Shown here one piece after another: positions 37,268 to 46,590 of a stretch of DNA of 64,000 nucleotides; the first letter of the stretch is position 1; every line of letters starts with the position of its first letter. The stretch covers positions 28,369 to 92,368 of the forward strand of contig JBGAUE010000014.1 of NCBI GenBank assembly GCA_044228795.1, given 5' to 3'. Source of the DNA: M0108 sp044228795 (GTDB lineage Bacteria > Pseudomonadota > Gammaproteobacteria > Chromatiales > Chromatiaceae). Under the pieces are notes generated by a model. It worked only from the letters and a program-made list of their open reading frames with translations. It did not search any database and had not been told where the DNA came from. A program made the translations under genes and the position numbers.

Positions 37268-37723
37268 ATGACATCCATACTCGTGCTCAACGGTCCCAAC
37301 CTGAATTTGCTCGGTACCCGGGAACCGGGTCATTACGGCCAGACGACCTTGGCCGGGATTGAGGAGCGCCTGCGCCGTCTGGCTGGGGAACTCGGCCAGA
37401 CCATCAGTTTCCTGCAGAGCAATGCCGAGCATGTCCTGATCGATGCCATACACCAGGCCCCCAGTCAGGGCGTGGCCTTCATCCTTTTCAATCCGGCGGC
37501 CTTTACCCATACCAGCGTTGCCCTGCGCGATGCCCTGGCGGCGGTGGCCATTCCCTTCATCGAGGTGCACCTGTCCAACGTCCCCGCCCGCGAGCCCTTT
37601 CGCCGCCACTCCTATTTTTCGGACTTGGCCGCGGGTGTCATCAGCGGCCTCGGAGCGCCAGGCTACGAATTAGCCCTGCGCGCCGCCGCCGACCGTTTGG
37701 CCAAGGACAACACCCAGAACTGA
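37268..37723 (+). CDS. aroQ: 3-dehydroquinate dehydratase, type II
   Basis: 151 aa, standard for the dodecameric type II enzyme of the shikimate pathway. ILVLNGPNLNLLGTREPGHYG (Arg and Tyr of the lid), NPAAFTHTSVALRDAL and VHLSNVPAREPFRRHSYFS carry the catalytic residues. It starts at ATG 37268. It heads the aroQ-accB-accC gene order common in gammaproteobacteria, 10 bases before accB. Confidence 0.96.
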   Translation: MTSILVLNGPNLNLLGTREPGHYGQTTLAGIEERLRRLAGELGQTISFLQSNAEHVLIDAIHQAPSQGVAFILFNPAAFTHTSVALRDALAAVAIPFIEVHLSNVPAREPFRRHSYFSDLAAGVISGLGAPGYELALRAAADRLAKDNTQN

Positions 37724-37733
37724 CGCGAAACCC

Positions 37734-38192
37734 ATGGATATCCGCAAAGTCAAAAAACTCATCGAACTCCTGGAACAATCCGATATTACGGAGATCGAGA
37801 TCCGTGAGGGCGAGGAATCGGTGCGCATCAGCCGTGCCGGCCCCACGGGCATGCCGCTTTATATGCCCGCCGCGTCCATGTCCACGCCGCCTCCACTCGT
37901 CTTGCCCCCCCCCGAACCGGACCAGGCCGATTCCTCCGCGGGTACGGACATCCCGGAGGTTAACCTGGTACGTTCGCCCATGGTGGGCACCTTTTACCGC
38001 TCACCCTCTCCGGGAAGCAGAGCCTTCGTGGAGGAAGGCAGCAGCGTCAAGGTCGGCGACACCCTCTGCATCATCGAGGCGATGAAGATACTCAATCAAA
38101 TCGAGTGCGAGAAGGCGGGGACGATCAAGCGCGTCCTGGTCGATAACGGCCAGCCCGTGGAATACAACGAACCCCTGTTTGTGATCGACTAG
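37734..38192 (+). CDS. accB: Biotin carboxyl carrier protein of acetyl-CoA carboxylase
   Basis: 152 aa. The N-terminal helix MDIRKVKKLIELLEQS, a Pro-rich hinge (about 45-75) and the biotinyl domain with CIIEAMKILNQIE, whose Lys is biotinylated. It carries CO2 between AccC and AccAD for malonyl-CoA synthesis. The usual AMKMMN reads AMKILN here, a mild variation. It is co-transcribed with aroQ and accC. Confidence 0.96.
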   Translation: MDIRKVKKLIELLEQSDITEIEIREGEESVRISRAGPTGMPLYMPAASMSTPPPLVLPPPEPDQADSSAGTDIPEVNLVRSPMVGTFYRSPSPGSRAFVEEGSSVKVGDTLCIIEAMKILNQIECEKAGTIKRVLVDNGQPVEYNEPLFVID

Positions 38193-38312
38193 AATCACTC
38201 GCGCTGGCAGGGAGAATACCCGGCTTTGTCGCCAAAGAGCCCGGCCTCCCTCATGCCCCACCAATAGGGGCCCAACCGTCTCCACCAGCGCCCAGACGCG
38301 GATCACATCGCC

Positions 38313-39653
38313 ATGATTGAGAAGTTGCTCATCGCCAACCGAGGGGAAATCGCGCTGCGCGTCCTGCGTGCCTGCCGTGAGCTCGGGATCAAGACTGTCG
38401 CCGTCCACTCGGAGGCCGACCGCGATCTTAAGCATGTGAAATTAGCGGACGAGACCGTGTGCATTGGCCCCGCCCAATCAGCAGGCAGCTATCTGAACAT
38501 CCCCGCCATTATCAGCGCAGCCGAGGTCACCGATACCGTAGCCATTCACCCCGGCTATGGCTTTTTGTCGGAGAACGCTGACTTCGCCGAGCGCGTGGAA
38601 AAAAGCGGCTTCATTTTCGTCGGCCCCAGGCCCGAGACCATCCGCCTCATGGGCGACAAGGTCTCCGCTATCCACGCCATGCACACCGCCGGCGTCCCCT
38701 GCGTCCCTGGCTCTGATGGCCCCCTAGACGAGGATAAAAAGCGCTCCCTCAAGCTGGCCCGCGAGATCGGCTACCCGGTCATCATCAAGGCCTCGGGCGG
38801 GGGTGGTGGACGCGGTATGCGAGTCGTCCACGCTGAGGCCACGCTGATCAATGCCATCGCCCTCACCCGCGCCGAGGCCATGGCCGCCTTCGGTAATCCC
38901 ATGGTTTACATGGAGAAATATCTAGAGAACCCCCGTCACGTCGAGTTTCAACTCCTCGCCGACACCCAGGGGAATGCCATCCATTTGGGCGAACGTGATT
39001 GCTCCATGCAGCGCCGCCACCAAAAGGTGGTCGAGGAGGCCCCAGCCCCTGGGATCACGATCGAGCAGCGCCACACCATTGGCGAGCGTTGCGCGGAGGC
39101 CTGTCGCCGCATCGGCTACCGCGGGGCTGGCACCTTCGAATTTCTTTACGAGAATGGCGAATTCTTTTTCATCGAGATGAACACCCGGGTTCAGGTCGAG
39201 CATCCGGTGACCGAAATGATCACGGGGGTGGATATCGTCAAGGAGCAAATTCTCATCGCTGCTGGGGAGAAGCTGCACTACACCCAGGACGACATCCAAA
39301 TCCGCGGCCACGCCATCGAGTGTCGTCTCAATGCCGAACACCCGGATACCTTCATCCCCTGTCCCGGTCGCATCGAGGAGTTCCACGCCCCCGGCGGGCC
39401 GGGTATCCGCATGGAGACCCATATCTACAGTGGTTACTATGTCCCTCCCTACTATGACTCCATGATTGGCAAGCTGATTGCCCACGGCGAGGACCGTAAT
39501 TCCGCCCTGGCGCGCATGAGCAATGCCCTGCGGGAAACGGTCATTGAAGGCATCCACACCAACCTGCCCCTCCAGCGCCGCATCCTTACCGACGCGGCCT
39601 TCCGCGCCGGTGGGGTCAATATCCACTATCTGGAAAAGAAGCTGGGGCTTTAG
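38313..39653 (+). CDS. accC: Biotin carboxylase subunit of acetyl-CoA carboxylase
   Basis: 446 aa, full length. ATP-grasp enzyme: MIEKLLIANRGEIALRVLRA, the glycine loop KASGGGGGRGMRV, MEKYLENPRHVEFQ, and the C-terminal FIEMNTRVQVEHPVTE active-site segment. It carboxylates the biotin of AccB with bicarbonate and ATP. A 120-base gap separates it from accB; prmA follows after 10 bases. Confidence 0.97.
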   Translation: MIEKLLIANRGEIALRVLRACRELGIKTVAVHSEADRDLKHVKLADETVCIGPAQSAGSYLNIPAIISAAEVTDTVAIHPGYGFLSENADFAERVEKSGFIFVGPRPETIRLMGDKVSAIHAMHTAGVPCVPGSDGPLDEDKKRSLKLAREIGYPVIIKASGGGGGRGMRVVHAEATLINAIALTRAEAMAAFGNPMVYMEKYLENPRHVEFQLLADTQGNAIHLGERDCSMQRRHQKVVEEAPAPGITIEQRHTIGERCAEACRRIGYRGAGTFEFLYENGEFFFIEMNTRVQVEHPVTEMITGVDIVKEQILIAAGEKLHYTQDDIQIRGHAIECRLNAEHPDTFIPCPGRIEEFHAPGGPGIRMETHIYSGYYVPPYYDSMIGKLIAHGEDRNSALARMSNALRETVIEGIHTNLPLQRRILTDAAFRAGGVNIHYLEKKLGL

Positions 39654-39663
39654 CGGCATCCCC

Positions 39664-40578
39664 ATGCCCTGGCTTCAAATCACCCTCGCCACAGACCGGG
39701 AGCGTGCCACTCTCATCGAGGCGGCCCTGGAGAACATCGGCGCCTTGGCCGTGACCCTTGGCGACGCCAGCGATGAACCCCAACTGGAACCGCCGCCTGG
39801 CGCCACACCACTCTGGGGCCAGCTCCAGATTACCGCCCTCTTCCCACCGGACGAGGCCAGCCGCAAGAAGGTGGAGGTCCTGGTCGCTTCCTTGGCCGGA
39901 CACCTGGCCGCCCCGCCCCGCTTCGAACGCATCGAGGACCAGGCCTGGGAACACACCTGGCGGGACGACTTCGCCCCCACCCGTTTTGGCGAGCGCCTGT
40001 GGGTTTGCCCGCGTGGCGAACGACCCGCGGATGAGCAACCCGACCAGGTCATCGTGGCACTGGATCCGGGACTCGCCTTTGGCACCGGCCACCATCCGAC
40101 CACTGCACTCTGCCTGAAGTGGCTCGATCGCACCGCTCTGACCGGGACCCGACTGATCGACTATGGTTGCGGTTCCGGGATTCTCGCCATCGCCGCCCTC
40201 AAGCTGGGCGCGGCCCAGGCCCTGGCCGTGGATCATGACCCTCAGGCCCTGGAGGCGACCCTCGCGAATGCCACCGAGAACGGCGTCGCCGGCCGGCTGT
40301 GCTGCCTAACGCCCTGCGATGCCCCTCTGGGCGCACCGGATGACCAGGCCGACTACCTGGTGGCCAACATCCTGGCCGGCCCCCTGATCGAGCTGGCGCC
40401 ACGTCTCGCCGCCTGCCTGCGTCCTGGCGGCGCCCTGGCCCTATCGGGTTTACTGGTTGATCAGGTCGAGTCCGTCGCCACCGCCTATGCCCCCTGGCTT
40501 GACTTGGAGCCCCCAGAAATTTGCGAGGACTGGGTTCTGCTCACCGGGCGTCGTCGGGAGCAGGACCTGGCGTCATGA
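39664..40578 (+). CDS. prmA: Ribosomal protein L11 methyltransferase
   Basis: 304 aa from ATG 39664 (MPWLQITLATDRERA). An N-terminal L11-recognition domain (about 1-60) is followed by the SAM domain: VALDPGLAFGTGHHPTTALCL, LIDYGCGSGILAIAALKLG and YLVANILAGPLIELAP. It trimethylates L11. The stop overlaps dusB (ATGA), as in many gammaproteobacteria where prmA, dusB and fis are linked. Confidence 0.96.
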   Translation: MPWLQITLATDRERATLIEAALENIGALAVTLGDASDEPQLEPPPGATPLWGQLQITALFPPDEASRKKVEVLVASLAGHLAAPPRFERIEDQAWEHTWRDDFAPTRFGERLWVCPRGERPADEQPDQVIVALDPGLAFGTGHHPTTALCLKWLDRTALTGTRLIDYGCGSGILAIAALKLGAAQALAVDHDPQALEATLANATENGVAGRLCCLTPCDAPLGAPDDQADYLVANILAGPLIELAPRLAACLRPGGALALSGLLVDQVESVATAYAPWLDLEPPEICEDWVLLTGRRREQDLAS

Positions 40579-41624
40579 CGAATCCAGACAGCCTACCGGC
40601 CCAGGGCCAAGCCTCCGGCACGGCTCAGCCCAGGCCCCTGCGCATCGGCGCCCTCACCCTTAGCAACAACCTCATTCTCGCCCCCATGGCCGGGGTGACG
40701 GATCGGCCCTTCCGCGAACTCTGCCGCGGCCTGGGTGCCGGACTAGCCGTCTCCGAGATGGTCTCCGCCGATACCAGCCTCTGGGGCCATCGCAAAAGCC
40801 TCCGGCGCCTTGATTATCGGGGCGAGACCGGCCCCATCGCAGCCCAGATTCTCGGTAACGAACCCGCGCTCATGGCTGAAGCCGCGCGCATGAACCTTGA
40901 CCTCGGCGCCGATATCATCGATATCAATATGGGCTGCCCGGCTAAGAAGGTGTGCCGCAAGGCCGCTGGTTCCGCCCTGCTTCGGGACGAGCGCCTGGTG
41001 GGTCGCATCCTGGCGGCCGTGGTGGCCGCCGTGTCCGCCCCCGTTACCCTCAAGATCCGCACGGGCTGGTCACCCGAGGAACGTAATGCCCCGTCCATCG
41101 CTCGCATCGCCTGGGAGAGCGGCATCGCCGCCCTGGCCGTACATGGCCGCACCCGCGCCTGCGGATTCTCGGGACAGGCGGAGTTCGAGACCCTCCGCGC
41201 CATCCGACAGACGGTACCCATCCCCCTTATCGCAAATGGAGATATCGACTCACCGGAGCGGGCCGGTTTCGTGCTGAATTACACGGGCGCCGATGCTATC
41301 ATGATCGGACGGGCAGCCCAGGGACGCCCCTGGATCTTCCGGGAAATTTCCCACCACTTGGCGACCGGCACCCACTTACCCAGCCCCTCATTGGACTGGA
41401 TCCGGGCTACACTGATCGCGCATCTGCATGCCCTCCATAGGTTTTATGGTGAAAGGGCGGGTTGTTGTATTGCCCGCAAACATGTGGGTTGGTACACCCG
41501 ATCCCGACGTGATGCCAGCGGGTTCCGTAAGCAATTCAATCGGGTTAGTACCTTGCAAGAACAACAAAACCTGATCGAGGCCTACTTCGATGAGGATCCG
41601 ACAAGGGGGGATCATGCGGCATGA
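40575..41624 (+). CDS. dusB: tRNA-dihydrouridine synthase B
   Basis: 349 aa. FMN-binding TIM barrel: NNLILAPMAGVTDRPFREL, DINMGCPAKKVCRKAAGSAL with the catalytic Cys, TLKIRTGW, VHGRTRACGFSG and IMIGRAAQGRPWIF. It reduces specific uridines in tRNA. It is coupled by ATGA to prmA and to fis; in E. coli dusB is likewise the leader gene of fis, whose expression depends on it. Confidence 0.96.
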   Translation: MTNPDSLPAQGQASGTAQPRPLRIGALTLSNNLILAPMAGVTDRPFRELCRGLGAGLAVSEMVSADTSLWGHRKSLRRLDYRGETGPIAAQILGNEPALMAEAARMNLDLGADIIDINMGCPAKKVCRKAAGSALLRDERLVGRILAAVVAAVSAPVTLKIRTGWSPEERNAPSIARIAWESGIAALAVHGRTRACGFSGQAEFETLRAIRQTVPIPLIANGDIDSPERAGFVLNYTGADAIMIGRAAQGRPWIFREISHHLATGTHLPSPSLDWIRATLIAHLHALHRFYGERAGCCIARKHVGWYTRSRRDASGFRKQFNRVSTLQEQQNLIEAYFDEDPTRGDHAA

Positions 41625-41926
41625 ACAGCCTGTTGGCACAACACTCCTGTGTAACGCTCGAGGCCTTTCCCGTCCAGCGAGTCGATCGTTCCGAGCCCTT
41701 GTGCGAGTGTGTGCGCAGCGCTGTGCGCTTTTACCTGCACCATATTGGCGACTACCCACCGGGAGACTTGCAAAGCCTGGTCCTGAGGGAGATCGAGCGC
41801 CCCATGATCGAGGAGGTGTTGGACTTCACTCAAGGTAACCAGAGCCGCGCCTGCGCCGTGCTGGGCATGAGCCGCACTACCTTGCGCAAGAAGCTCGCCC
41901 ATTTCCAAAACGGAGCAGGTACCTAG
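41621..41926 (+). CDS. fis: DNA-binding protein Fis
   Basis: 101 aa, the usual size. The C-terminal helix-turn-helix QGNQSRACAVLGMSRTTLRKKL is close to E. coli Fis, and the middle GDYPPGDLQSLVLREIERPM matches the dimer helices. It is a nucleoid protein that bends DNA and regulates rRNA and many growth genes. It overlaps dusB by 4 bases; a 182-base gap without a gene then precedes purH. Confidence 0.95.
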   Translation: MNSLLAQHSCVTLEAFPVQRVDRSEPLCECVRSAVRFYLHHIGDYPPGDLQSLVLREIERPMIEEVLDFTQGNQSRACAVLGMSRTTLRKKLAHFQNGAGT

Positions 41927-42108
41927 ACCTGACAGAACCCATTGGGCTCGATGGCCGGGCGAATCGTGATGGCCATCGCCCTTGATGGCGCGGCTTCCCT
42001 AGTCTCTCGGACAGCACATGCATCCTTTCACTGATTGATCACCGAACCCCGTGCGCCACCACACGTCGACGCCCAACGTCTTTTGACCTTCTACTGGAGC
42101 GGACCCAG

Positions 42109-43671
42109 ATGCAACCTATTCGCCGCGCCCTCATCAGCGTTTCTGACAAGACTGGCTTGATGGATTTCGCCCGCGCCCTGACGGGCTGGGGCATCGAGAT
42201 CCTGTCCACCGGCGGCACTGCCAGCCTTTTGACGGAACAGGGGATCCCGGTCACCGAGGTCTCTGACTACACCGGGTTCCCGGAGATGATGGCGGGCCGG
42301 GTCAAGACCTTGCACCCCCGTGTCCATGGCGGCATCCTGGGTCGCCGCGGCCTTGATGACAGGGTCATGCTCGAAAACGGCATCCAGCCCATCGATCTGG
42401 TGGTAGTCAACCTCTACCCCTTCGAGCAGACCGTGGCCAAGCCCGGCTGCGACCTGGAAACCGCCATCGAGAACATCGACATCGGCGGACCGACGTTGCT
42501 GCGAGCCGCCGCCAAGAACCACGCCGATGTGACCGTAGTGGTCGATCCCGCGGACTACGGCCGCGTCTTGGCGGAGCTGGCCGAGCACGGCGGTGCCGTC
42601 ACCGCCACCACCCGCTTCGACCTGGCAGTCAAGACCTTTGAGCATACGGCCCGCTACGACGGCGCCATCGCCAACTATCTGGGCCGGAGACTGGAGGGTG
42701 GCGAGCCCCTGCCCTACCCGCGCACCCTGAGCCTCCAATTCCAGCGCAAGCAGGCCATGCGTTACGGCGAAAATCCTCACCAGGGTGCCGCCTTCTTTAC
42801 GGAGGCCGGCTTCGGTGACACCAGTGTCGCCACGGCAACCCAGATCCAGGGCAAGGAGCTCTCCTACAACAATATTGCCGACACGGACGCGGCCCTGGAG
42901 TGTGTCAAGCAATTCGACGAGGCCCCGGCCTGTGTCATCGTCAAGCACGCCAACCCCTGCGGCGTCGCCCTAGGCGCCAATCTGTTAGAGGCCTATGAAC
43001 GCGCCTTTGCCACGGATCCGGAATCCGCCTTTGGCGGCATTATCGCCGTCAACGGCGAGTTAGACGAAGCTACCGCCCTGGCCATCGCCGAGCGTCAATT
43101 TGTCGAGGTCATCATAGCCCCCGAGATCGCGGCGGGTGCCCGCACGGCCCTTGCCGCCAAGAAGAACGTGCGACTGTTGGCGTGTGGCCCCTGGTCCCGT
43201 GAAAGCGCCAAGCGTCTCGATTTCAAGCGCGTCCACGGTGGCCTCCTGGTCCAGGAGGCGGACCTGGAGTTGTTTGAGGGATTGCGCACCGTCACACGAC
43301 GCACCCCCAGCGAGCAGGAGATGACCGACCTCATCTTTACCTGGCGTGTGGCCAAATTCGTCAAGTCCAACGCTATCGTCTATGGTCGCGACGGCATGAC
43401 CATCGGTGTCGGCGCCGGCCAGATGAGCCGCGTCAACTCGGCCCGCATCGCTGTCATCAAGGCCGAGCAGGCGGGGCTGGCGGTCAAGGGCGCGGTCATG
43501 GCCTCGGACGCCTTCTTTCCTTTCCGAGACGGCATCGATCAGGCGGCAGCGGCGGGTATCACCGCGGTTATCCAGCCCGGCGGCTCCATGCGCGACGAGG
43601 AGACCATCGCCGCTGCCGACGAGCACGGCATGGCCATGATCTTCACGGGGATGCGGCACTTCCGGCATTGA
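42109..43671 (+). CDS. purH: Bifunctional AICAR transformylase / IMP cyclohydrolase
   Basis: 520 aa. The N-terminal cyclohydrolase (IRRALISVSDKTGLMDFARAL, LSTGGTASLL, VKTLHPRVHGGIL) is followed by the transformylase (LRYGENPHQ-type MRYGENPHQGAAF, KHANPCGVALG, SDAFFPFRDGID, QPGGSMRDEE). It catalyses the last two steps of purine synthesis. Its stop overlaps the TTG start of an LpxA-like gene, which separates it from purD. Confidence 0.97.
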   Translation: MQPIRRALISVSDKTGLMDFARALTGWGIEILSTGGTASLLTEQGIPVTEVSDYTGFPEMMAGRVKTLHPRVHGGILGRRGLDDRVMLENGIQPIDLVVVNLYPFEQTVAKPGCDLETAIENIDIGGPTLLRAAAKNHADVTVVVDPADYGRVLAELAEHGGAVTATTRFDLAVKTFEHTARYDGAIANYLGRRLEGGEPLPYPRTLSLQFQRKQAMRYGENPHQGAAFFTEAGFGDTSVATATQIQGKELSYNNIADTDAALECVKQFDEAPACVIVKHANPCGVALGANLLEAYERAFATDPESAFGGIIAVNGELDEATALAIAERQFVEVIIAPEIAAGARTALAAKKNVRLLACGPWSRESAKRLDFKRVHGGLLVQEADLELFEGLRTVTRRTPSEQEMTDLIFTWRVAKFVKSNAIVYGRDGMTIGVGAGQMSRVNSARIAVIKAEQAGLAVKGAVMASDAFFPFRDGIDQAAAAGITAVIQPGGSMRDEETIAAADEHGMAMIFTGMRHFRH

Positions 43672-44444
43672 GGATCCACCCCACCGCTATCCTCGAGGAT
43701 GGGGCCGAGGTCCATGAATCCGCCCTTATTGGCCCCTTCGCCATTGTCGAGGCCGGGGCCTGCGTCGGCCCGGACTGTGTCATCGAGAGTAATGCGCGGA
43801 TCTATAGCGGGACCCGCTTGGGCCAGAGCAATCGTGTCTGCCATGGCGCCACCCTGGGCTCGGGGGCCCAGGATCTGAGCTACTGCCCGGAGAAGGCCAA
43901 GCCACTGATCATCGGTGACTTCAACCATTTTCGCGAGTGTGTGAATGTCAGCCAGGGCATCAAAACCGCTCAGGGCACCCGGATTGGCAGCCATAACTAT
44001 TTCATGGCCTTTAGCCATGTGGGCCATGACTGCCTAGTTGGCGACCACAACATCCTCGCCAACACGGCGACCCTGGCCGGACATGTGGAACTGGAACATC
44101 ACGTTTTCCTCTCGGGTCAGGTGGCGGTGCACCAGTTCTGCCGCATCGGCGCCTACGCCATGGTCGCCGGTGTCAGTGGCGTGCCCCAGGACGTGCCCCC
44201 CTTTGTCACCGCCGATGGCCATCGCGCCCGCATCATCGGGCTCAACGCAGTGGGGCTCAGGCGCAATGGCTTCACCCAGACCCAGCGTAATCTCATCAAG
44301 GCGGTCTATCGCCTGCTCTTTCGCACGGGTCTGCCCTTGAAAGAGGCCTTAGAGAGGGCGGAGGGCGATTACCCGGCACCCGAGACTAATCAGATCATCG
44401 CCTTCATCCGCGCCAGCCAGAGAGGGGTCATCACCTTCACCTGA
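43668..44444 (+). CDS. LpxA-like acyl-ACP--UDP-sugar O-acyltransferase, divergent paralogue
   Basis: 258 aa, starting with TTG in a TTGA overlap with purH. It shows left-handed beta-helix hexapeptide repeats (about 1-180) and an LpxA-type helical C-terminus. The catalytic-His region is kept (FSHVGHDCLVGDHNILAN) as is VAVHQFCRIGAY, so it is an O-acyltransferase of the LpxA fold. Differences from E. coli LpxA by eye: RESVTIHRGT becomes RECVNVSQGI, QDLKY becomes QDLSY, and the sugar-nucleotide motif NIEGLKRRGF becomes NAVGLRRNGF. It also lacks lpxD, fabZ and lpxB neighbours. It may be a second LpxA with altered substrate. Confidence 0.8.
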   Translation: MRIHPTAILEDGAEVHESALIGPFAIVEAGACVGPDCVIESNARIYSGTRLGQSNRVCHGATLGSGAQDLSYCPEKAKPLIIGDFNHFRECVNVSQGIKTAQGTRIGSHNYFMAFSHVGHDCLVGDHNILANTATLAGHVELEHHVFLSGQVAVHQFCRIGAYAMVAGVSGVPQDVPPFVTADGHRARIIGLNAVGLRRNGFTQTQRNLIKAVYRLLFRTGLPLKEALERAEGDYPAPETNQIIAFIRASQRGVITFT

Positions 44445-44501
44445 AAGCTTCGCCCCTCGCCGCCAGCCGCGGGTGGCCATCCGTACGGGAGAGTCCCTGT
44501 C

Positions 44502-45791
44502 ATGAATATCCTGATCATCGGCGGCGGTGGCCGCGAGCATGCCCTGGCTTGGAAGGCCGCCCAGTCGCCCCGGGTCGAGACGGTCTTCGTCGCTCCCGGC
44601 AATGGCGGTACCGCCCAGGAACCGGGCGTCCAGAATCTCGACATCGCCGCCGAGGACCTGGATGCCCTGGTGGCCTTCGCCAGCGCCCAGGCCATCGGTC
44701 TCACCATCGTCGGTCCCGAGGCCCCCCTGGTAGCGGGTCTGGTGGACCGTTTCCAGGCGGCCGGATTGCCCTGCTTCGGCCCCACCCAAGGGGCGGCCCA
44801 ATTGGAGGGCTCTAAGTCCTTCACCAAGGACTTTCTCCAGCGTCACGGCATACCCACGGCGGCCTATGGCAGTTTCAGCGAGATCGATCCCGCCCTCACC
44901 TATTTGCGCCAGGTCGGCGCCCCCGTCGTCGTCAAGGCGGATGGACTCGCGGCGGGTAAGGGCGTCATTCTGGCCCCAGACCTTGCCACTGCGGAGGCCG
45001 CCGTTCGCGACATGCTGGCCGGCGGCCGTTTTGGCAGCGCGGGCAATCGGGTCGTCATCGAGGAATTCCTCCAGGGTGAGGAGGTCAGCTTCATCGCCAT
45101 GGTCAGCCAGGGCCAGATCCTACCCATGGCCAGTTCCCAGGACCATAAGGCTCGGGACGACGGCGACCAAGGCCCTAACACCGGTGGCATGGGGGCCTAC
45201 TCCCCGGCTCCGGTGGTCACCTCCGCGTTACACGAGCGCATCATGGCCGAGGTAATGCGCCCGACAGTGGCGGGCATGGCCTCGGAAGGACTGCCCTATA
45301 GCGGCTTTCTCTATGCCGGTCTCATGATCGCCGCCGACGGCACACCCAAGGTGCTGGAGTACAATTGCCGTTTCGGTGACCCGGAAACCCAACCGATCCT
45401 GATGCGACTAAGATCCGACCTGATCGAACTTTGTCTGGCCGCCCTGGATGGGCGCCTCGGGGAGATGCAGGTGGAATGGGATCCCCGTGCCGCCCTAGGG
45501 GTGGTCATGGCCGCGGGTGGCTATCCAGATACTTACGAAAAGGGGCATCTTATCCTCGGGCTGGAAGCGGCTGCACAGATTGCGGATACTAAGGTCTTCC
45601 ACGCCGGCACTGCCCTGAAGGCTGGCCAGACGATTACCCAAGGTGGGCGCGTCCTGTGCGTCACCGCCTTAGGTGAGACCGTCGGTACTGCACAGATCCG
45701 TGCCTACCAGGCTGTTGATCGGATACATTGGCAAGATAGCTATTGCCGGCGTGATATCGGACATAGGGCCATTGCGCGCGAACGTGGGTAA
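44502..45791 (+). CDS. purD: Phosphoribosylamine--glycine ligase
   Basis: 429 aa, full length. ATP-grasp GAR synthetase: MNILIIGGGGREHALAWK, GPEAPLVAGLVD, VVKADGLAAGKGVI, EEFLQGEEVSFIAM, PNTGGMGAYSPAPVV and EYNCRFGDPETQPIL. It catalyses the second step of purine synthesis. It lies 57 bases after the LpxA-like gene and is probably in the purH transcript. Confidence 0.97.
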   Translation: MNILIIGGGGREHALAWKAAQSPRVETVFVAPGNGGTAQEPGVQNLDIAAEDLDALVAFASAQAIGLTIVGPEAPLVAGLVDRFQAAGLPCFGPTQGAAQLEGSKSFTKDFLQRHGIPTAAYGSFSEIDPALTYLRQVGAPVVVKADGLAAGKGVILAPDLATAEAAVRDMLAGGRFGSAGNRVVIEEFLQGEEVSFIAMVSQGQILPMASSQDHKARDDGDQGPNTGGMGAYSPAPVVTSALHERIMAEVMRPTVAGMASEGLPYSGFLYAGLMIAADGTPKVLEYNCRFGDPETQPILMRLRSDLIELCLAALDGRLGEMQVEWDPRAALGVVMAAGGYPDTYEKGHLILGLEAAAQIADTKVFHAGTALKAGQTITQGGRVLCVTALGETVGTAQIRAYQAVDRIHWQDSYCRRDIGHRAIARERG

Positions 45792-45908
45792 TCGGTGTGT
45801 CGTGTCGGTGAGCAGAGCGCTTTTGCCCGGTATCCTATTCCGAGGGAACCTAAAGGAAACACGAAGCGCTTGCTAGATATTTTTTAATTTATTCAGTGAT
45901 ATTTTCAA

Positions 45909-46590
45909 ATGAGGACGCCTGCTTGGCGGCTAACCTTTCGCTTAGCTCTTCTAGCCTACCTGGCCATCATCTCCTTCCTGGCCTTCGCCCCCTTGGCATC
46001 GACTCCCGGCACGGGTTATGACAAGGCCAACCACATTCTGGCCTTCTTCGTCCTCGCCGGGCTCGCTGACCCTGCCTATCCCGGTTCATCCCCTGCTCAG
46101 GGTTGGGGGAATCGGAGTGTCGCCGTGCTCAGGATGCGAAACGGGACATCCCAGTCCCCCTTTCGCCTTGCGCTCGGCGACAACCATGAGGCCCCAGCCG
46201 CCCCGCTCCGGGTCAGGGCTCCGTCACGACGTGTCCCCTGTGGGGACGGTCGGACTCTGCCATGACCCTACGACGAATGGCTCGACGGCGTGTCGGATGC
46301 GCTCTGCATACCGCCTCCACGGCTTTGGGACCGGTGGCCCCTACGCCCCTCCGGCGGCACGCTCGCGCCGACGCCTTCCGGGGACTACCGGCCTTCGCTT
46401 CGCTCTCCATGGCCGGCAGCGGTGGGTGAGCCTCCTGGCCTTCGGCCTCTTCATCGAGGTCGTTCAGTATTTTCTGCCCTACCGCCAATTTTCCCTGTTG
46501 GACCTGGCGGCCGATGGCATCGGCATCTGGCTTTATGTAGCCGGAGTGCGGTTAGTCATCTCTGCCAGGGTGGGCAGAACCCGCGCCTGA
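45909..46590 (+). pseudogene. VanZ-like membrane protein gene, interrupted
   Basis: The 5' part (LALLAYLAIISFLAFAPLA, YDKANHILAFFVLAGLAD) and the 3' part (SLLAFGLFIEVVQYFLPYRQ, then FSLLDLAADGIGIWL) are the two halves of a VanZ-like protein, but in different frames and separated by about 0.3 kb that does not fit the family. An intact gene would be near 120-130 codons. The 5' frame reads on to a stop at 46265, the 3' frame to 46590. The 3' end overlaps the convergent amgK-like gene by 58 bases. The AT-rich 45876-45907 just upstream could hold its promoter. Confidence 0.75.
46085..46410. other. Short non-coding insertion splitting the VanZ-like gene
   Basis: The ends are approximate. The segment encodes nothing recognisable and has an internal hairpin (GTCCCC / GGGGAC at 46233-46247). 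No clear terminal inverted repeat or target duplication was found by eye, so whether it is a MITE, a dispersed intergenic repeat or another insertion is open. Confidence 0.5.
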
